Part shown: piece after piece, positions 26,233 through 35,585 of the stretch
Layout: every line of letters begins with the position of its first letter
Numbering within the stretch: the stretch's first letter is position 1
Assembly (NCBI RefSeq): GCF_036013955.1
Contig: NZ_CP107903.1
Span: 1,178,001 to 1,242,000, forward strand
Source of the DNA: Streptomyces sp. NBC_00459
Lineage (GTDB): Bacteria; Actinomycetota; Actinomycetes; Streptomycetales; Streptomycetaceae
Direction: 5' to 3'
Length of the DNA stretch: 64,000 bases
The notes under the pieces: model-generated
The model's database searches: none
Told to the model about the DNA's origin: nothing
The model's input: the letters and a program-made list of their open reading frames with translations, nothing else
Made by a program: the position numbers and the translations under genes

Positions 26233-28599
26233 TCACAACCCCTCTTCCCCAAGCAACCGCACCAGCTCGATCCGCGACCGAATCCCCAACCGTGAGAACA
26301 CCCCCCGCAGATGGTGATCGATCGTGCGCGGACTCAACGCCAGCCGAACAGCGATCTCCCGATTGGTCGCACCGTCGGCCGCCATCCGCGCAACCATCAA
26401 CTGCTGCGCCGTCAGGCGAGCGGTGAGATCCGCCGGCCCCGACGTGATCGTCACCGGCGCCCCCAGCGCCCGCAGCTCAGCGCGAGCCTGCGTCGCACAG
26501 TGCGGCGCGCCGAACGTCTCGAACGCCTCCAGCGCACTGTGCAACCGGTCGCGGGCCTCGGTCCGGTGCCGCAGCCGACGCAACGCGCTGCCGAACAACA
26601 GCTCCGTACGGGCGCGTTCGAAGTCACGCGAGCCGTGGGAGTGCAGATCGAGGGCAGTGCGGTAGTGATCGACGGCTTCGGCTCCGGGGGCGAGCAGAGC
26701 GCGGCAGCGGGCGCTGAGGGCCAGGTCGTCGGGGCTGCGGACGGCTGCGGCCCAACGGTCGTAGTCGGCGTGGGCCGCCCGTGCCACGCGGGTGTCCCCG
26801 GTGCGGACGGCGGCCTCGACATAGTGCGGGGTGGCCAGGTGCCGGATGGCCCGGTGGCCGTGACCGGGGCCGAATCCGGCCAGGGCGCGCAGCCGGGCGG
26901 CGGCGCTCTCGAAGCGGCCGGTGGAGAGGTCGAGGAAGGCCAGCGCCCACAGGGCGAGTGCGGCAGGCAGGCCAAGGCCGTGGGCCCGGGCGTGCGTGCG
27001 GGCGGCCTCGGCGCGTTCCCGGCAGACCTCGCCGTCGCCGGTCACCGCCGCGAACATGGCGAGGGCGGCCTGAAGATGACAGGCGCCGTTGTCCTGGCCG
27101 GTGGCGTACGCCTGCCAGAGGGCGTCGGCGGCGGCAGCCTCGGCGGCGCGTGGGCGTCCGGTCCAGAAGTCGGCGTAGGCCCGGAACTCCATGGCCTGCG
27201 GGACGGTGACCGTCTCACCCCTGGCGCGGGCGGAGGCGGCGGCCCGCACGGTGGCGCGTTCGGCGCCGGAGTGGTCACCGAGGAGCAGCGCGGCGATGCC
27301 GGAGTGGATGAGCAGGGTGGGGTCTCCGCCGGGACCGCAGCGCCCCGCGGCGGCCTTGAGGAGGTTGCGGGCGTCCTCGTACCGTCCCTCGACGGCGGCG
27401 GCGAGTCCAGCGAGGGTGCCGGGCGGGATGACACCGAGCCGTGCGGCCACGGTGGCCGCCTCCCGGCAGCGGCGGAGGTCACCGGTGTAGACGGCGGCCT
27501 CGGTGGCACGTGCCAACAGATGCACGGCGACGTCCAGAGCGGGGTTCGGGACGCTGCACGAGGACTGTGAGTCCGGGTGCGGGTACCGGGACGCGTAGGG
27601 GAACGCATAGGGGTCGTCCGGTGTGCCGAATCGTTCCGGCGAGCCGGAGCGAGGTCCATGATCCCCGGCGGAACGATTCAGCACCCTCCCCTCGCTCCCC
27701 TGCTGCAGCGCGGCCCTCGCATGCCGGACCGCGGCCGTCAGCAGCGCGTCGAAGGCCTCGGTCGCGTTGCCCGACCGCAGGGCGAGCATGCCGCCCAGCG
27801 CGCCCTCGTCCGAGGACGCGACCAGACCGCGGGCCCGGTCCCCCTCGCCGCGGTGCCAGGCGTCGGCGGCGGCCCGGGAGAGCAGCCGGGACCGTTCACG
27901 AGAGTCGGACGAGAGGGCGGCGGCGCGCTCGCCAAGAGCGCCGGCCAGGAGGTGGTCGCCCAGCTCACGGGCCTCGTGCGCGGCGCCGCCCAGTTCGGCG
28001 ACAAGCCGTGCGCTGGGGCCGAGTGCGCCGGCGCCCCGGTGCCAGGAGCGCCGGGGCGACTCACCGTCGCCGTGCAGGACGCGGGCCAGCAGCCGGTGCA
28101 TGTCGCGCCGGTCCGCCGAGGACCCGGACTCGTAGGCCGCGATACGCGTCCACGCGTCGCGGAAGACGACTCCGCTCGCCGTCGCGTGGGCGATCCCGGC
28201 CGCCTCGGCGGCCTCGAGGGCCCCGGTGTCGAGGTGGGCCGCGGCGACCGCGCGCAGGAAGGCATGGGTCGCCACCGGGTACTGGTCGGCGGCGGCGAGG
28301 AGCAGCAGCAGCCGGGTGTCGTCGGGCAGGGCACGGATAGCCCGGCGGTGCGCCCGCAGCAGTTCGGGGGCGATCGCGGCGGGTTCCGCCGGGAGGGGAT
28401 CGAGTCCCGCCGCCTGCCGTTCGGTGAGGAGCGGTACGAGTTCGGCGGCGGCGCGAGGATCGCCGTACGCGGCACAGAGGACGCGCACGCGGACGCCTTC
28501 GGGAAGCGGGGGGCCGAGCTGCTGCCACGCGTCCGTGAGCTCCGGTGGCGAAATGCGCGGCTGAGGCGGGGGATTCACCGAGGTCACCACACAACTCAC
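26233..28599 (-). CDS. Large LuxR-family regulator lacking the ATPase P-loop
   Basis: 788 aa. The C-terminal LuxR HTH is clear ([40 protein letters not shown], last 65 residues). The central 500 residues are Ala/Arg-rich TPR-like helices as in LAL regulators. The N-terminus starts where a LAL AAA domain would end (PLPEG, then [20 protein letters not shown]), and no Walker A or B occurs upstream, so this is an ATPase-less short LAL. It is convergent with bioD and divergent from the lipase gene (106 nt between starts), so the lipase is a possible target (inference). Start codon uncertain within about 10 residues. Confidence 0.85.
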   Translation of the reverse strand: MSCVVTSVNPPPQPRISPPELTDAWQQLGPPLPEGVRVRVLCAAYGDPRAAAELVPLLTERQAAGLDPLPAEPAAIAPELLRAHRRAIRALPDDTRLLLLLAAADQYPVATHAFLRAVAAAHLDTGALEAAEAAGIAHATASGVVFRDAWTRIAAYESGSSADRRDMHRLLARVLHGDGESPRRSWHRGAGALGPSARLVAELGGAAHEARELGDHLLAGALGERAAALSSDSRERSRLLSRAAADAWHRGEGDRARGLVASSDEGALGGMLALRSGNATEAFDALLTAAVRHARAALQQGSEGRVLNRSAGDHGPRSGSPERFGTPDDPYAFPYASRYPHPDSQSSCSVPNPALDVAVHLLARATEAAVYTGDLRRCREAATVAARLGVIPPGTLAGLAAAVEGRYEDARNLLKAAAGRCGPGGDPTLLIHSGIAALLLGDHSGAERATVRAAASARARGETVTVPQAMEFRAYADFWTGRPRAAEAAAADALWQAYATGQDNGACHLQAALAMFAAVTGDGEVCRERAEAARTHARAHGLGLPAALALWALAFLDLSTGRFESAAARLRALAGFGPGHGHRAIRHLATPHYVEAAVRTGDTRVARAAHADYDRWAAAVRSPDDLALSARCRALLAPGAEAVDHYRTALDLHSHGSRDFERARTELLFGSALRRLRHRTEARDRLHSALEAFETFGAPHCATQARAELRALGAPVTITSGPADLTARLTAQQLMVARMAADGATNREIAVRLALSPRTIDHHLRGVFSRLGIRSRIELVRLLGEEGL

Positions 28600-28705
28600 G
28601 TTACTGGCGAGTTACAAGGTGCGTAAAGACCGGCGATTTCACCGATGCGGCGCGCGTAGACCCGGCCTGACACTCCAGCCAACCCCACGCATATCAGGAG
28701 GCACC

Positions 28706-29392
28706 ATGCAGCGCCGCATGCGACGCATCACAGCAGCCGTCTCGGCCGTCGTGTCCTCGATGCTTCTGTCCCTCTCGCTCTCCGCGGCACCCGCCCAGGC
28801 CGCGACCCACAATCCGATCGTCTTCGTGCACGGCATCAGCAGCTCGTCGAGCAGCTGGAACGACTGGGTCGCCGACTTCAAGGCCGACGGCTACACGGCC
28901 TCCGAGCTGGACGCATGGTCGTACTCCTGGTCACAGTCGAACGTCACGACGGCCCAGCAACTGGCCACCGAGGTCAAGAGAGTCCTGGCCGCGACGGGCG
29001 CCTCGAAGGTCGACCTCGTCGTCCACTCGATGGGCGCGCTCAGCGCTCGCTACTACCTCAAGAACCTCGGCGGAACCGCGTACGTCGACGACTTCGTCTC
29101 CGCGGCCGGCGTCAACCACGGCACGACGGTCGCCTCATGGTGTGCGTGGCTGTACACCTCGTGTTCCGAGATGTACACCGGAAGTTCGTTCCTCACCTCG
29201 CTGAACTCGGGCGACGAGACGCCGGGCAGCGTGTCCTACGCCAGTTACTGGTCCAACTGCGACGACGCGCTCACCCCGGACACGACCGCGATCCTGAGCG
29301 GCGCCACGAACGTCGAGGTCGGCTGCATCTCGCACGACGAGATGAACAACGACTATGGCGTCTACACACAGGTCCGCAACTTCATCGCCTGA
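28706..29392 (+). CDS. Secreted triacylglycerol lipase/esterase (lipase class 2-like)
   Basis: 228 aa with AGGAGGCACC before ATG 28706. The signal peptide ends near APAQAAT (about residue 34). Alpha/beta-hydrolase: oxyanion [14 protein letters not shown], nucleophile in [13 protein letters not shown], and catalytic His in the C-terminal [10 protein letters not shown]. Two cysteine pairs fit an extracellular, disulfide-bonded enzyme. S. coelicolor has a close equivalent in the same neighbourhood (recalled). Confidence 0.92.
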   Translation: MQRRMRRITAAVSAVVSSMLLSLSLSAAPAQAATHNPIVFVHGISSSSSSWNDWVADFKADGYTASELDAWSYSWSQSNVTTAQQLATEVKRVLAATGASKVDLVVHSMGALSARYYLKNLGGTAYVDDFVSAAGVNHGTTVASWCAWLYTSCSEMYTGSSFLTSLNSGDETPGSVSYASYWSNCDDALTPDTTAILSGATNVEVGCISHDEMNNDYGVYTQVRNFIA

Positions 29393-29520
29393 TCCCGCCG
29401 GGTAAGGCCCTGTCCCGCCGGGTACAGGCCTGATCCCGCCGGTTCCCGGCGACAGCGAGGGTGCGCGGGTCCCGTAAGGGGGACAATCGCGGTGAGACCA
29501 TTCCTCCTCGGGAGGTCCCC

Positions 29521-30246
29521 ATGCCGCTACGGTCCACCACAGGCTCCGGCAAGGTGCCACGGGATCCCGTGCACCATCCGCTGTTCGCCCGCTACTACGC
29601 CCGGTTCAGCGTCGCCGCCGAGACCGGTATCGGCCTGGGCGCCCTGCGACACCGGCTGCTCGCCGGGCTCTCCGGGCGGGTCATCGAGATCGGCGCCGGA
29701 AACGGCCTGAACTTCGGGCACTATCCGGACGCTGTCTCGGAGGTCGTCGCGATCGAACCCGAGCGTCTGCTGCGGCAGTTGGCCGTGGAGGCGGCGATGC
29801 GTGCCGCAGTGCCCGTCGATGTGGTGCCGGGCACGGCGGAGGCGCTGCCGGTGAAGAGCGAGGCCTTCGACGCTGTCGTGTTCTCGCTGGTGCTGTGCAG
29901 TGTCCGGGACCTGCCCAGGGCGCTCGGTGAGGTACGGCGGGTGCTGCGGCCCGGTGGCGAGGTGCGGTTCCTGGAGCACGGCGTCGGCGGCGGGCCCGCG
30001 ATGCGGTTCACCCAGCGGGCCCTCGACCGCACGGTGTGGCCCGCGCTCGCCGGCGGCTGTCATGTGGCCCGGGACCCGGTCGCCGCACTGCGGGACGCCG
30101 GGTTCGAACTCGGCCCGTACCGGCGGCTGTTGCTGCCGGAGAAGGGGCCACGGCTGCCCACCTCCTACTGTGTGATGGGCAGCGCGTGGCGTCCCCCACA
30201 GCAGGGGACGGAGCCCGGGCCGGGGACGGAGCCAGGCGCCTCATAG
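29521..30246 (+). CDS. SAM-dependent methyltransferase (Methyltransf_11 type)
   Basis: 241 aa. Motif I VIEIGAGNGLNFGHYP, motif II acidic VVAIEPE, post-motif EAFDAVVFSLVLCSV and LRPGGEVRFLEHG are classic UbiE/Methyltransf_11 features. Substrate unknown. The 3' end (PQQGTEPGPGTEPGAS) is a short low-complexity repeat and overlaps the converging Fic-like gene by 6 nt. Three copies of TCCCGCCGG lie just upstream (29393-29443). Confidence 0.88.
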   Translation: MPLRSTTGSGKVPRDPVHHPLFARYYARFSVAAETGIGLGALRHRLLAGLSGRVIEIGAGNGLNFGHYPDAVSEVVAIEPERLLRQLAVEAAMRAAVPVDVVPGTAEALPVKSEAFDAVVFSLVLCSVRDLPRALGEVRRVLRPGGEVRFLEHGVGGGPAMRFTQRALDRTVWPALAGGCHVARDPVAALRDAGFELGPYRRLLLPEKGPRLPTSYCVMGSAWRPPQQGTEPGPGTEPGAS

Positions 30247-30657
30247 GCTCCACTGGCGCAGTTCGTGCGTGATGTCGTGCACCGAGGCGTTGCCGGTCTT
30301 CACCAGCCGGGCGAGGTCGCGTACCTGCTCGGGAGAGGTGACGACCTTGACCCCGCTGGCGATGAGGTAGGCGTAGGCGACCGCGGACGCGAACAGCGCG
30401 TTGGAGCGTTCCAATGCGGGCACGTGCAGCAGGAGTTGAAGCAGGGCGGCGGCCCTGGCGTGCGGGTTGTCGTAGACGGGGATGTCGAATATCTCGGCCT
30501 CGTGGCGGGCTACGGCCGCGACCAGAGCACCCCAGTCGGAGACCTGGGGGTCTCCGGGCGTCTTCCGTTCGGCGATCATGAGCAGCCAGGCGAGGTCGAT
30601 CCTGAGGTTGCCGGAGTTATCCAAGGGGTCGGTGACGACCTTCGCGCTTGCCTTCAC
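30241..30657 (-). CDS. Fic/Doc-like toxin with degenerate active motif
   Basis: 138 aa from ATG 30657 (start uncertain: overlapping the antitoxin by 41 nt; a TTG at 30624 overlaps by only 8). The helices around LLLHVPALERSNALFASAVA align with the Doc/Fic core HxFxxGNKR..: His and Asn are kept but the phosphate-binding Gly and the Lys/Arg after Asn are replaced. I recall this family annotated as the toxin component of a Fic-family TA system in Streptomyces. It should AMPylate or phosphorylate a translation target if active, but activity is doubtful. Confidence 0.7.
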   Translation of the reverse strand: MKASAKVVTDPLDNSGNLRIDLAWLLMIAERKTPGDPQVSDWGALVAAVARHEAEIFDIPVYDNPHARAAALLQLLLHVPALERSNALFASAVAYAYLIASGVKVVTSPEQVRDLARLVKTGNASVHDITHELRQWSL

Positions 30658-30868
30658 GGTCCGTACCGAACTCTTCGGCGAAGACGGACTCGTACTGCTT
30701 CATGAAATCGGCGGCGGCCTCCACGAAGGTGTGGCCCGCCTCGCCGGTGTCCTGCTGGACCAGTTCTTCTATGTATCGGTTGACGCTCATCCCGCGGGCC
30801 AGAGCCTTTTCCCGCGCCGCGCGGGCGGTGCCCTCGTCCACCCGGACGTTCAGCTGAGTCTTAGCCAT
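30617..30868 (-). CDS. Ribbon-helix-helix antitoxin
   Basis: 83 aa: MAKTQLNVRVDEGTARAARE, then ARGMSVNRYIEELV is an Arc/MetJ ribbon-helix-helix domain; the C-terminal half is acidic and would bind the toxin. Encoded upstream of and overlapping the Fic-like gene, the usual antitoxin-first order. Two GCTAGC elements lie directly before the start, a likely autoregulatory operator. Confidence 0.82.
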   Translation of the reverse strand: MAKTQLNVRVDEGTARAAREKALARGMSVNRYIEELVQQDTGEAGHTFVEAAADFMKQYESVFAEEFGTDREGKREGRHRPLG

Positions 30869-30876
30869 ACCTCGAA

Positions 30877-30898
30877 GCTAGCGCGCAAGTGCTAGCAC
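30877..30898. promoter_or_regulatory. Candidate antitoxin operator
   Basis: GCTAGC occurs at 30877-30882 and 30891-30896, 14 bp apart, and the second lies inside the palindrome GTGCTAGCAC (30889-30898). The inner site is 8 nt from the antitoxin start codon, consistent with repression of a very short-leader promoter by the RHH antitoxin. Confidence 0.5.
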
Positions 30899-31036
30899 CC
30901 GCAAGAGGGGCACCCAGGAGCGAAAAGGGATACCGGGTGTGCGCCTCGTCACACTACGCTCGGCCGGGACAAGGAACGAGGGACGTCGGCACGACATCGG
31001 GACGGCCACGACCAGCAAGCATCGAAGGAGGCAGCC

Positions 31037-31885
31037 TTGTCCACACCTGCTGCGGAGCACGCCCCCGGGCACGCCGAGGCGGACGGGACCGCGGCCCGCG
31101 CCCGCGCGCTGACCAAGGCGTACGGATCGGGCGAGACGACCGTGCTCGCCCTCGACTCCGTCGACGTGGACATCGCGCGCGGGCGCTTCACCGCGGTCAT
31201 GGGACCGTCGGGGTCGGGCAAGTCCACGCTGATGCACTGTCTGGCCGGGCTCGACACCGTGTCGGCGGGGCAGGTGTGGCTCGGCGACACGGAGATCACG
31301 GGGCTGAGGGACCGCGATCTGACCCGGCTGCGGCGGGACCGGATCGGGTTCATGTTCCAGTCGTTCAACCTGATCCCGACCCTGAACGCCGTCGAGAACA
31401 TCACCCTGCCGATGGACATCGCGGGCCAGAAGCCCGACCAGAAGTGGCTGGACCAGGTCATCGACACACTGGGGCTGCGGGACAGGCTGAAGCACCGGCC
31501 GGCCCAACTGTCCGGCGGGCAGCAGCAGCGCGTGGCCTGTGCCCGGGCGCTCGCCTCGCGCCCCGAGCTGATCTTCGCGGACGAGCCGACCGGCAACCTC
31601 GACTCGCGCGCCGGTCTCGAGGTCCTCGGCTTCCTGCGCGAGGCCGTCGACGACCTCGGCCAGACGGTCGTCATGGTGACCCACGACCCGGGTGCCGCCG
31701 CCCATTCCGACCTGGTGCTCTTCCTCGCCGACGGACGGATCGTGGACGAGATGGCCCGGCCCACCGCGGAGGCGGTCCTGGAGCGCATGCGCCTCTTCTC
31801 CGGGGGACAGACCACAGCCCCCTCCCCCGGCACCCCCGACCACTCCGAGGCCCCTTCCCTCACCAAGCCCACCGACGAGGACTGA
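31037..31885 (+). CDS. ABC transporter ATP-binding protein (MacB/LolD type)
   Basis: 282 aa from TTG at 31037 with GAAGGAGG upstream. Walker A GPSGSGKST, Q-loop FMFQSFNLIPTL, signature LSGGQQQRVA, Walker B LIFADEPTGNLDS and H-loop VTHDPG are all intact. The Pro/Ser/Thr-rich last 35 residues follow the fold. Six nucleotides separate it from the FtsX-type permease; together they form a type VII mechanotransmission or export complex. Confidence 0.95.
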   Translation: MSTPAAEHAPGHAEADGTAARARALTKAYGSGETTVLALDSVDVDIARGRFTAVMGPSGSGKSTLMHCLAGLDTVSAGQVWLGDTEITGLRDRDLTRLRRDRIGFMFQSFNLIPTLNAVENITLPMDIAGQKPDQKWLDQVIDTLGLRDRLKHRPAQLSGGQQQRVACARALASRPELIFADEPTGNLDSRAGLEVLGFLREAVDDLGQTVVMVTHDPGAAAHSDLVLFLADGRIVDEMARPTAEAVLERMRLFSGGQTTAPSPGTPDHSEAPSLTKPTDED

Positions 31886-31891
31886 CACCCC

Positions 31892-34459
31892 GTGCTGAAG
31901 GCAACGCTCAGGAGTTTCCTCGCCCACAAGGGCCGACTGCTGCTCTCCGCGCTGGCCGTCGTCCTGTCCGTGGCATTCGTAGCGGGCAGCCTGATCTTCT
32001 CCGACACGGTCACCCGCACCTTCGACCGGCTCTTCGCCTCCACGTCCGCCGACGTCACGGTGAACCCCCGGAAGGACTTCGAGTCGTCGGTGCCGACCGG
32101 TGAGGTCCTCACCCTGCCCGCCTCCCTGGCCCAGCGGGTCGCCGCTGTCGACGGCGTCGAGGACGCCCACGCGGACGCGTCCGTCGACAACCTCACCGTC
32201 GTCGACGACCGGAACAAGTCGGTCTCACCGACCTCGGGCGCCCCCACCATCGCCACGGACTGGTACCTCACCGACCGCAGCCCCGTCGAACTCACCTCCG
32301 GCCACGTCCCCCGGGGCGACGGCGAGGCGCTGCTGGACGCGGACACCGCCGACAGCAAGGACGTGGGCATCGGCGACACGCTCACCGTCCAGGCACAGCC
32401 GGGGTCGTTCAAGGTCAGGATCGTCGGGATCGCCACCTTCACCACCACCAACCCGGGCGCGGCGCTGCTGTTCCTGGACCCGAAGACCGCGCCGACCATG
32501 CTGCTGGGTGCGCCGGACCGGGCCACGAGCATCTCGGTGACGGCCGCGAGCGGGGTGAGCGACGCCGAGCTGAAGAGCCGTATCGCGAAACAGATCGGCA
32601 CCACCGACTACGAGTTGGAGACGGCCGCCGAGCAGGCCGAGTCCGCAGCGAAGCAACTCGGCGGATTCCTCGACATCATCAAGTACGTGATGCTGGGCTT
32701 CGCCGGGATCGCGGTGCTCGTCGGGGTCTTCCTGATCGTCAACACCTTCTCGATGCTGATCGCCCAACGCACCCGCGAACTGGGCCTGTTGCGGGCGCTC
32801 GGCGCCGACCGGCGACAGGTGCGCCGGTCCGTGCTGACGGAGGCGGTGCTGCTCGGCCTGGTCGGTTCGACGCTCGGCCTCGCCGCCGGGATCGGACTCG
32901 CGGCCGGGCTGATCCAGCTGATGAGCGCGTTCGGCATGAACCTCAGCTCGGCCGACATGGTGGTGGGCTGGGCGACTCCCGTGTCGTCGTACGCCGTCGG
33001 GCTCGGGGTCACCTTCGTGGCGGCCTATCTGCCGGCCCGGCGCGCCGCGGTGGTCTCTCCCATGGCCGCGCTGTCGGACGCCGAGATCGCGGGCGTGGGG
33101 CGGCCGTTGCGGGTACGGGCGGTGGTCGGCGCGATCGTCGGGGCGCTCGGGGCCGCCGCACTTGCGGGCTGCGCCACGGCCGGTGAGACATCGGCCTCCG
33201 CCTCCCTGCTGGGACTCGGTGTGGTCCTCACGCTCGTCGCGACGGTCATCGCGGGCCCGCTGCTGGTCCGGCCGGTCATCCGGGTCCTGGGCGGCGCGTT
33301 CCCGGCGATCTACGGGCCGGTCGGCATGATGAGCCAGCGCAACGCCCTGCGCAATCCCCGCCGCACGGGGGCCACGGCCGCCGCGCTGATGGTGGGCCTC
33401 GCCCTGGTCGGCGGGATGTCCGTGGCGAGCGCCTCGATGACCAAGTCCTTCGACCAGCAGATCGACAGGACACTCGGCGCCGATTTCGTCGTACAGAACG
33501 ACAACTTCGTGCCGTTCCCCGGGGAGCTCACCGACAAGGTGCGGGCCACGGACGGTGTCGGTCTCGTCGTACGGCAACGGTTCGTGCCGGTCGCGGTGCG
33601 GTTCCCGGACGGCAAGCGACTGGAGACGACGGCCGCCGGGTACGACGCGCGGCTCGACGACGTCGCCAATGTCGCCTACGCGCAGGGCGACACGGCCGCC
33701 GCGCTCGCGGACGGCCACCTCGCGATGTCCGCCGACTACGCCAAGGACCACGACGTGCGGGTCGGCACGGTACTGCCCGTGGAGTTCCCGGACGGCGGCC
33801 GGACCGAACTGACGGTCGCCGCCCTCACCGACCAGGACAGCGCCGAGGGCTTCGGTACGCAGGGCGGAATCTACTTCGGGATCGCCGTCGCCGAGAAGTA
33901 CGTGCCCGGCGGCCAGGACGCCGCGCTGTACGTCAACACCGCCGACGGCACGAGCGCCGACACGCTGCGTCCCGCGCTGGAGCGGACACTCGCCGCGTAT
34001 CCGCAGGTCAAAGCACGTGACCAGGCCGACTACAAGGAACTGATCCGCAACCAGATCGCCGTACTGCTCTATCTCGTGTACGCGCTGCTGGGGCTCGCGA
34101 TCGTCATCGCGGTGCTCGGCGTGGTGAACACCCTCGCCCTGTCGGTGGTGGAGCGCACACGCGAGATCGGACTGCTGCGGGCCATCGGACTGTCCCGGCG
34201 GCAGCTGCGCCGGATGATCCGGCTGGAGTCGGTGGTGATCGCCGTGTTCGGTGCGGTGCTCGGGCTCGGGCTGGGGCTGGTGTGGGGCGTGTGCATCCAC
34301 CGGGTGCTGGCCCTCCAGGGCATGGAGGCGCTGGCGATTCCGTGGGGCACGATCGTCCTGGTGGTCGTGGGCTCGGCGCTGGTCGGCATCGTGGCCGCGC
34401 TGTTGCCCGCGCTGCGCGCGTCCCGGATGAACGTACTGGCGGCGATCGCGCACGAGTGA
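31892..34459 (+). CDS. FtsX/MacB-type ABC permease with two FtsX domains
   Basis: 855 aa, starting MLKATLRSFLAHKGRLLLSA. One N-terminal helix, a large extracytoplasmic domain (about residues 45-235), a three-helix FtsX block (about 265-400), helices near 415-480, a second extracytoplasmic domain (about 510-705) and a final three-helix FtsX block ending RASRMNVLAAIAHE. The duplicated FtsX signature (RTRELGLLRALG and RTREIGLLRAIG) is clear. Works with the adjacent ATPase; likely moves lipids, lipoproteins or antimicrobial peptides (inference). Confidence 0.93.
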   Translation: MLKATLRSFLAHKGRLLLSALAVVLSVAFVAGSLIFSDTVTRTFDRLFASTSADVTVNPRKDFESSVPTGEVLTLPASLAQRVAAVDGVEDAHADASVDNLTVVDDRNKSVSPTSGAPTIATDWYLTDRSPVELTSGHVPRGDGEALLDADTADSKDVGIGDTLTVQAQPGSFKVRIVGIATFTTTNPGAALLFLDPKTAPTMLLGAPDRATSISVTAASGVSDAELKSRIAKQIGTTDYELETAAEQAESAAKQLGGFLDIIKYVMLGFAGIAVLVGVFLIVNTFSMLIAQRTRELGLLRALGADRRQVRRSVLTEAVLLGLVGSTLGLAAGIGLAAGLIQLMSAFGMNLSSADMVVGWATPVSSYAVGLGVTFVAAYLPARRAAVVSPMAALSDAEIAGVGRPLRVRAVVGAIVGALGAAALAGCATAGETSASASLLGLGVVLTLVATVIAGPLLVRPVIRVLGGAFPAIYGPVGMMSQRNALRNPRRTGATAAALMVGLALVGGMSVASASMTKSFDQQIDRTLGADFVVQNDNFVPFPGELTDKVRATDGVGLVVRQRFVPVAVRFPDGKRLETTAAGYDARLDDVANVAYAQGDTAAALADGHLAMSADYAKDHDVRVGTVLPVEFPDGGRTELTVAALTDQDSAEGFGTQGGIYFGIAVAEKYVPGGQDAALYVNTADGTSADTLRPALERTLAAYPQVKARDQADYKELIRNQIAVLLYLVYALLGLAIVIAVLGVVNTLALSVVERTREIGLLRAIGLSRRQLRRMIRLESVVIAVFGAVLGLGLGLVWGVCIHRVLALQGMEALAIPWGTIVLVVVGSALVGIVAALLPALRASRMNVLAAIAHE

Positions 34460-34472
34460 CGGGGCATGAAGG

Positions 34473-34499
34473 GAGGGGCGCGCGGTGGCCGCGCCCCTC
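34473..34499 (+). terminator. Hairpin terminator after the ABC operon
   Basis: GAGGGGCGCG (34473-34482) pairs with CGCGCCCCTC (34490-34499) around a 7-nt loop, 14 nt after the permease stop. Confidence 0.75.
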
Positions 34500-34939
34500 G
34501 TCGCCCTCCGCTCCTTCGGTGCTGTCCGTGCGCTCCGTGCCGCATGTGCCGCATGTGCCGCATGTGCTGTTCAAGTCCCCTGCCGATGCGGGCTCCTCCT
34601 GCCCCGCCGACCGCAGCTGACCGAGGATCAGGCCACGCTCCGGGCGGAGTGGGCGGACCGCGATACGTGCAGTCGTGTCGCCGCCGATCGGGTTGTGCGT
34701 ACGGCGTGGTGCGGGCCGGGAAGTGACTGCCGGTCAGCCGATTAAATGCCTGGTCAGAGCTTTGTTGCTGGCTCGGGAGATGGCCGGCCGCCCGAGCCGG
34801 GTACCGCCGTGCGGGTCAGTCGGGTGGGCGGCTCGAGTGGTGCGGGGCGCCGGTCTGACTGACGGTGGATCACGTCGGGGCCGGGTCTCGTCAGCTGACA
34901 TCACGTCAGCGCCCCAGCCGCGGCGGAAGGACTTCGACC
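34500..34939. other. Gene-poor spacer before the secreted repeat protein
   Basis: About 440 nt with no convincing gene. Contains a short tandem repeat GCCGCATGT x3 (about 34540-34566) and a TCAGCCGATTAA region near 34735. The promoter of the secreted-protein gene presumably lies in the last 200 nt; a GGCGGAAGGA Shine-Dalgarno precedes the start at 34940. Confidence 0.4.
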
Positions 34940-35464
34940 ATGCGCTCTGCCCGCCTGCTCCTCGCTACCGCGACGGCCACGGCCGCTCTCGCGATCGCCG
35001 CACCCGGCGCCCTCGCCGCCGACGGCGGCGACTGGGACAACGGTGACTCTTCCTACAGCAAGGAGCACGACAAGGACAGCAAGCACGACAAGCCGAACGG
35101 TGGAATGCACACGGGTGGCGGTGCGCTCACCGCGGTGAACGAGGGCGACTGGAGCAAGGGCGACAGCGCGGACGAGAGCAAGAAGAGCGACTGGAGCAAG
35201 GACGACAGCACCGACGAAGGCAGCAAGGGCGACTGGAGCAAGGACGACAGCACCGACGAGAGCAGCAAGGGCGACTGGAGCAAGGGCGACGGCAGCAAGG
35301 GCGACTGGGGTTCCAAGCACGAGAAGCCCAGCGGTGGCATGCACACCGGTGGCGGCGCCCTCGCGTCCCCGACCGTCACGGCCGGCGGGCTGGCGGCCCT
35401 GGCGGTCGTCGGCGCCGGTGCGTTCGCGATGCGTCGTAGGAACGCGGCCGACGGGGCCTCCTGA
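34940..35464 (+). CDS. Secreted Asp/Lys/Ser repeat protein with C-terminal anchor
   Basis: 174 aa. Signal peptide residues 1-27 (cleavage after LAADG-proximal Ala). The mature part has degenerate repeats of SKGDWSKDDSTDE type (about residues 65-120), flanked on both sides by a near-identical module KP(N/S)GGMHTGGGAL. The C-terminus is a hydrophobic helix (TVTAGGLAALAVVGAGAFAM) followed by RRR, the architecture of a sortase substrate, but no LPxTG or LAxTG is present; HTGGGAL sits where the motif should be. A sortase gene follows 121 nt downstream. Highly charged and intrinsically disordered. Confidence 0.75.
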   Translation: MRSARLLLATATATAALAIAAPGALAADGGDWDNGDSSYSKEHDKDSKHDKPNGGMHTGGGALTAVNEGDWSKGDSADESKKSDWSKDDSTDEGSKGDWSKDDSTDESSKGDWSKGDGSKGDWGSKHEKPSGGMHTGGGALASPTVTAGGLAALAVVGAGAFAMRRRNAADGAS

Positions 35465-35585
35465 CCGATGCCTGACATAGCAGCCGGGGCCGTCGCGTGC
35501 GCACATCCGCCTGTGCGCACTGCGGCGGCCCGGCCCGTTCAGTCCCTCTACGCGCTGTGCACGTGTTCCAGTGAGGTGGTTCCCG

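Noticed and set aside
32225..34453. 742-codon minus-strand frame opposite the FtsX permease
   Set aside because: High-GC mirror frame, rich in His/Arg/Gly, with no motif; the permease on the plus strand is unmistakable.
35135..35325. Regular 40-50 bp repeats that might suggest a CRISPR array
   Set aside because: They are in-frame codon repeats of the secreted protein (SKGDWSKDDSTDE type), not direct repeats with unique spacers.
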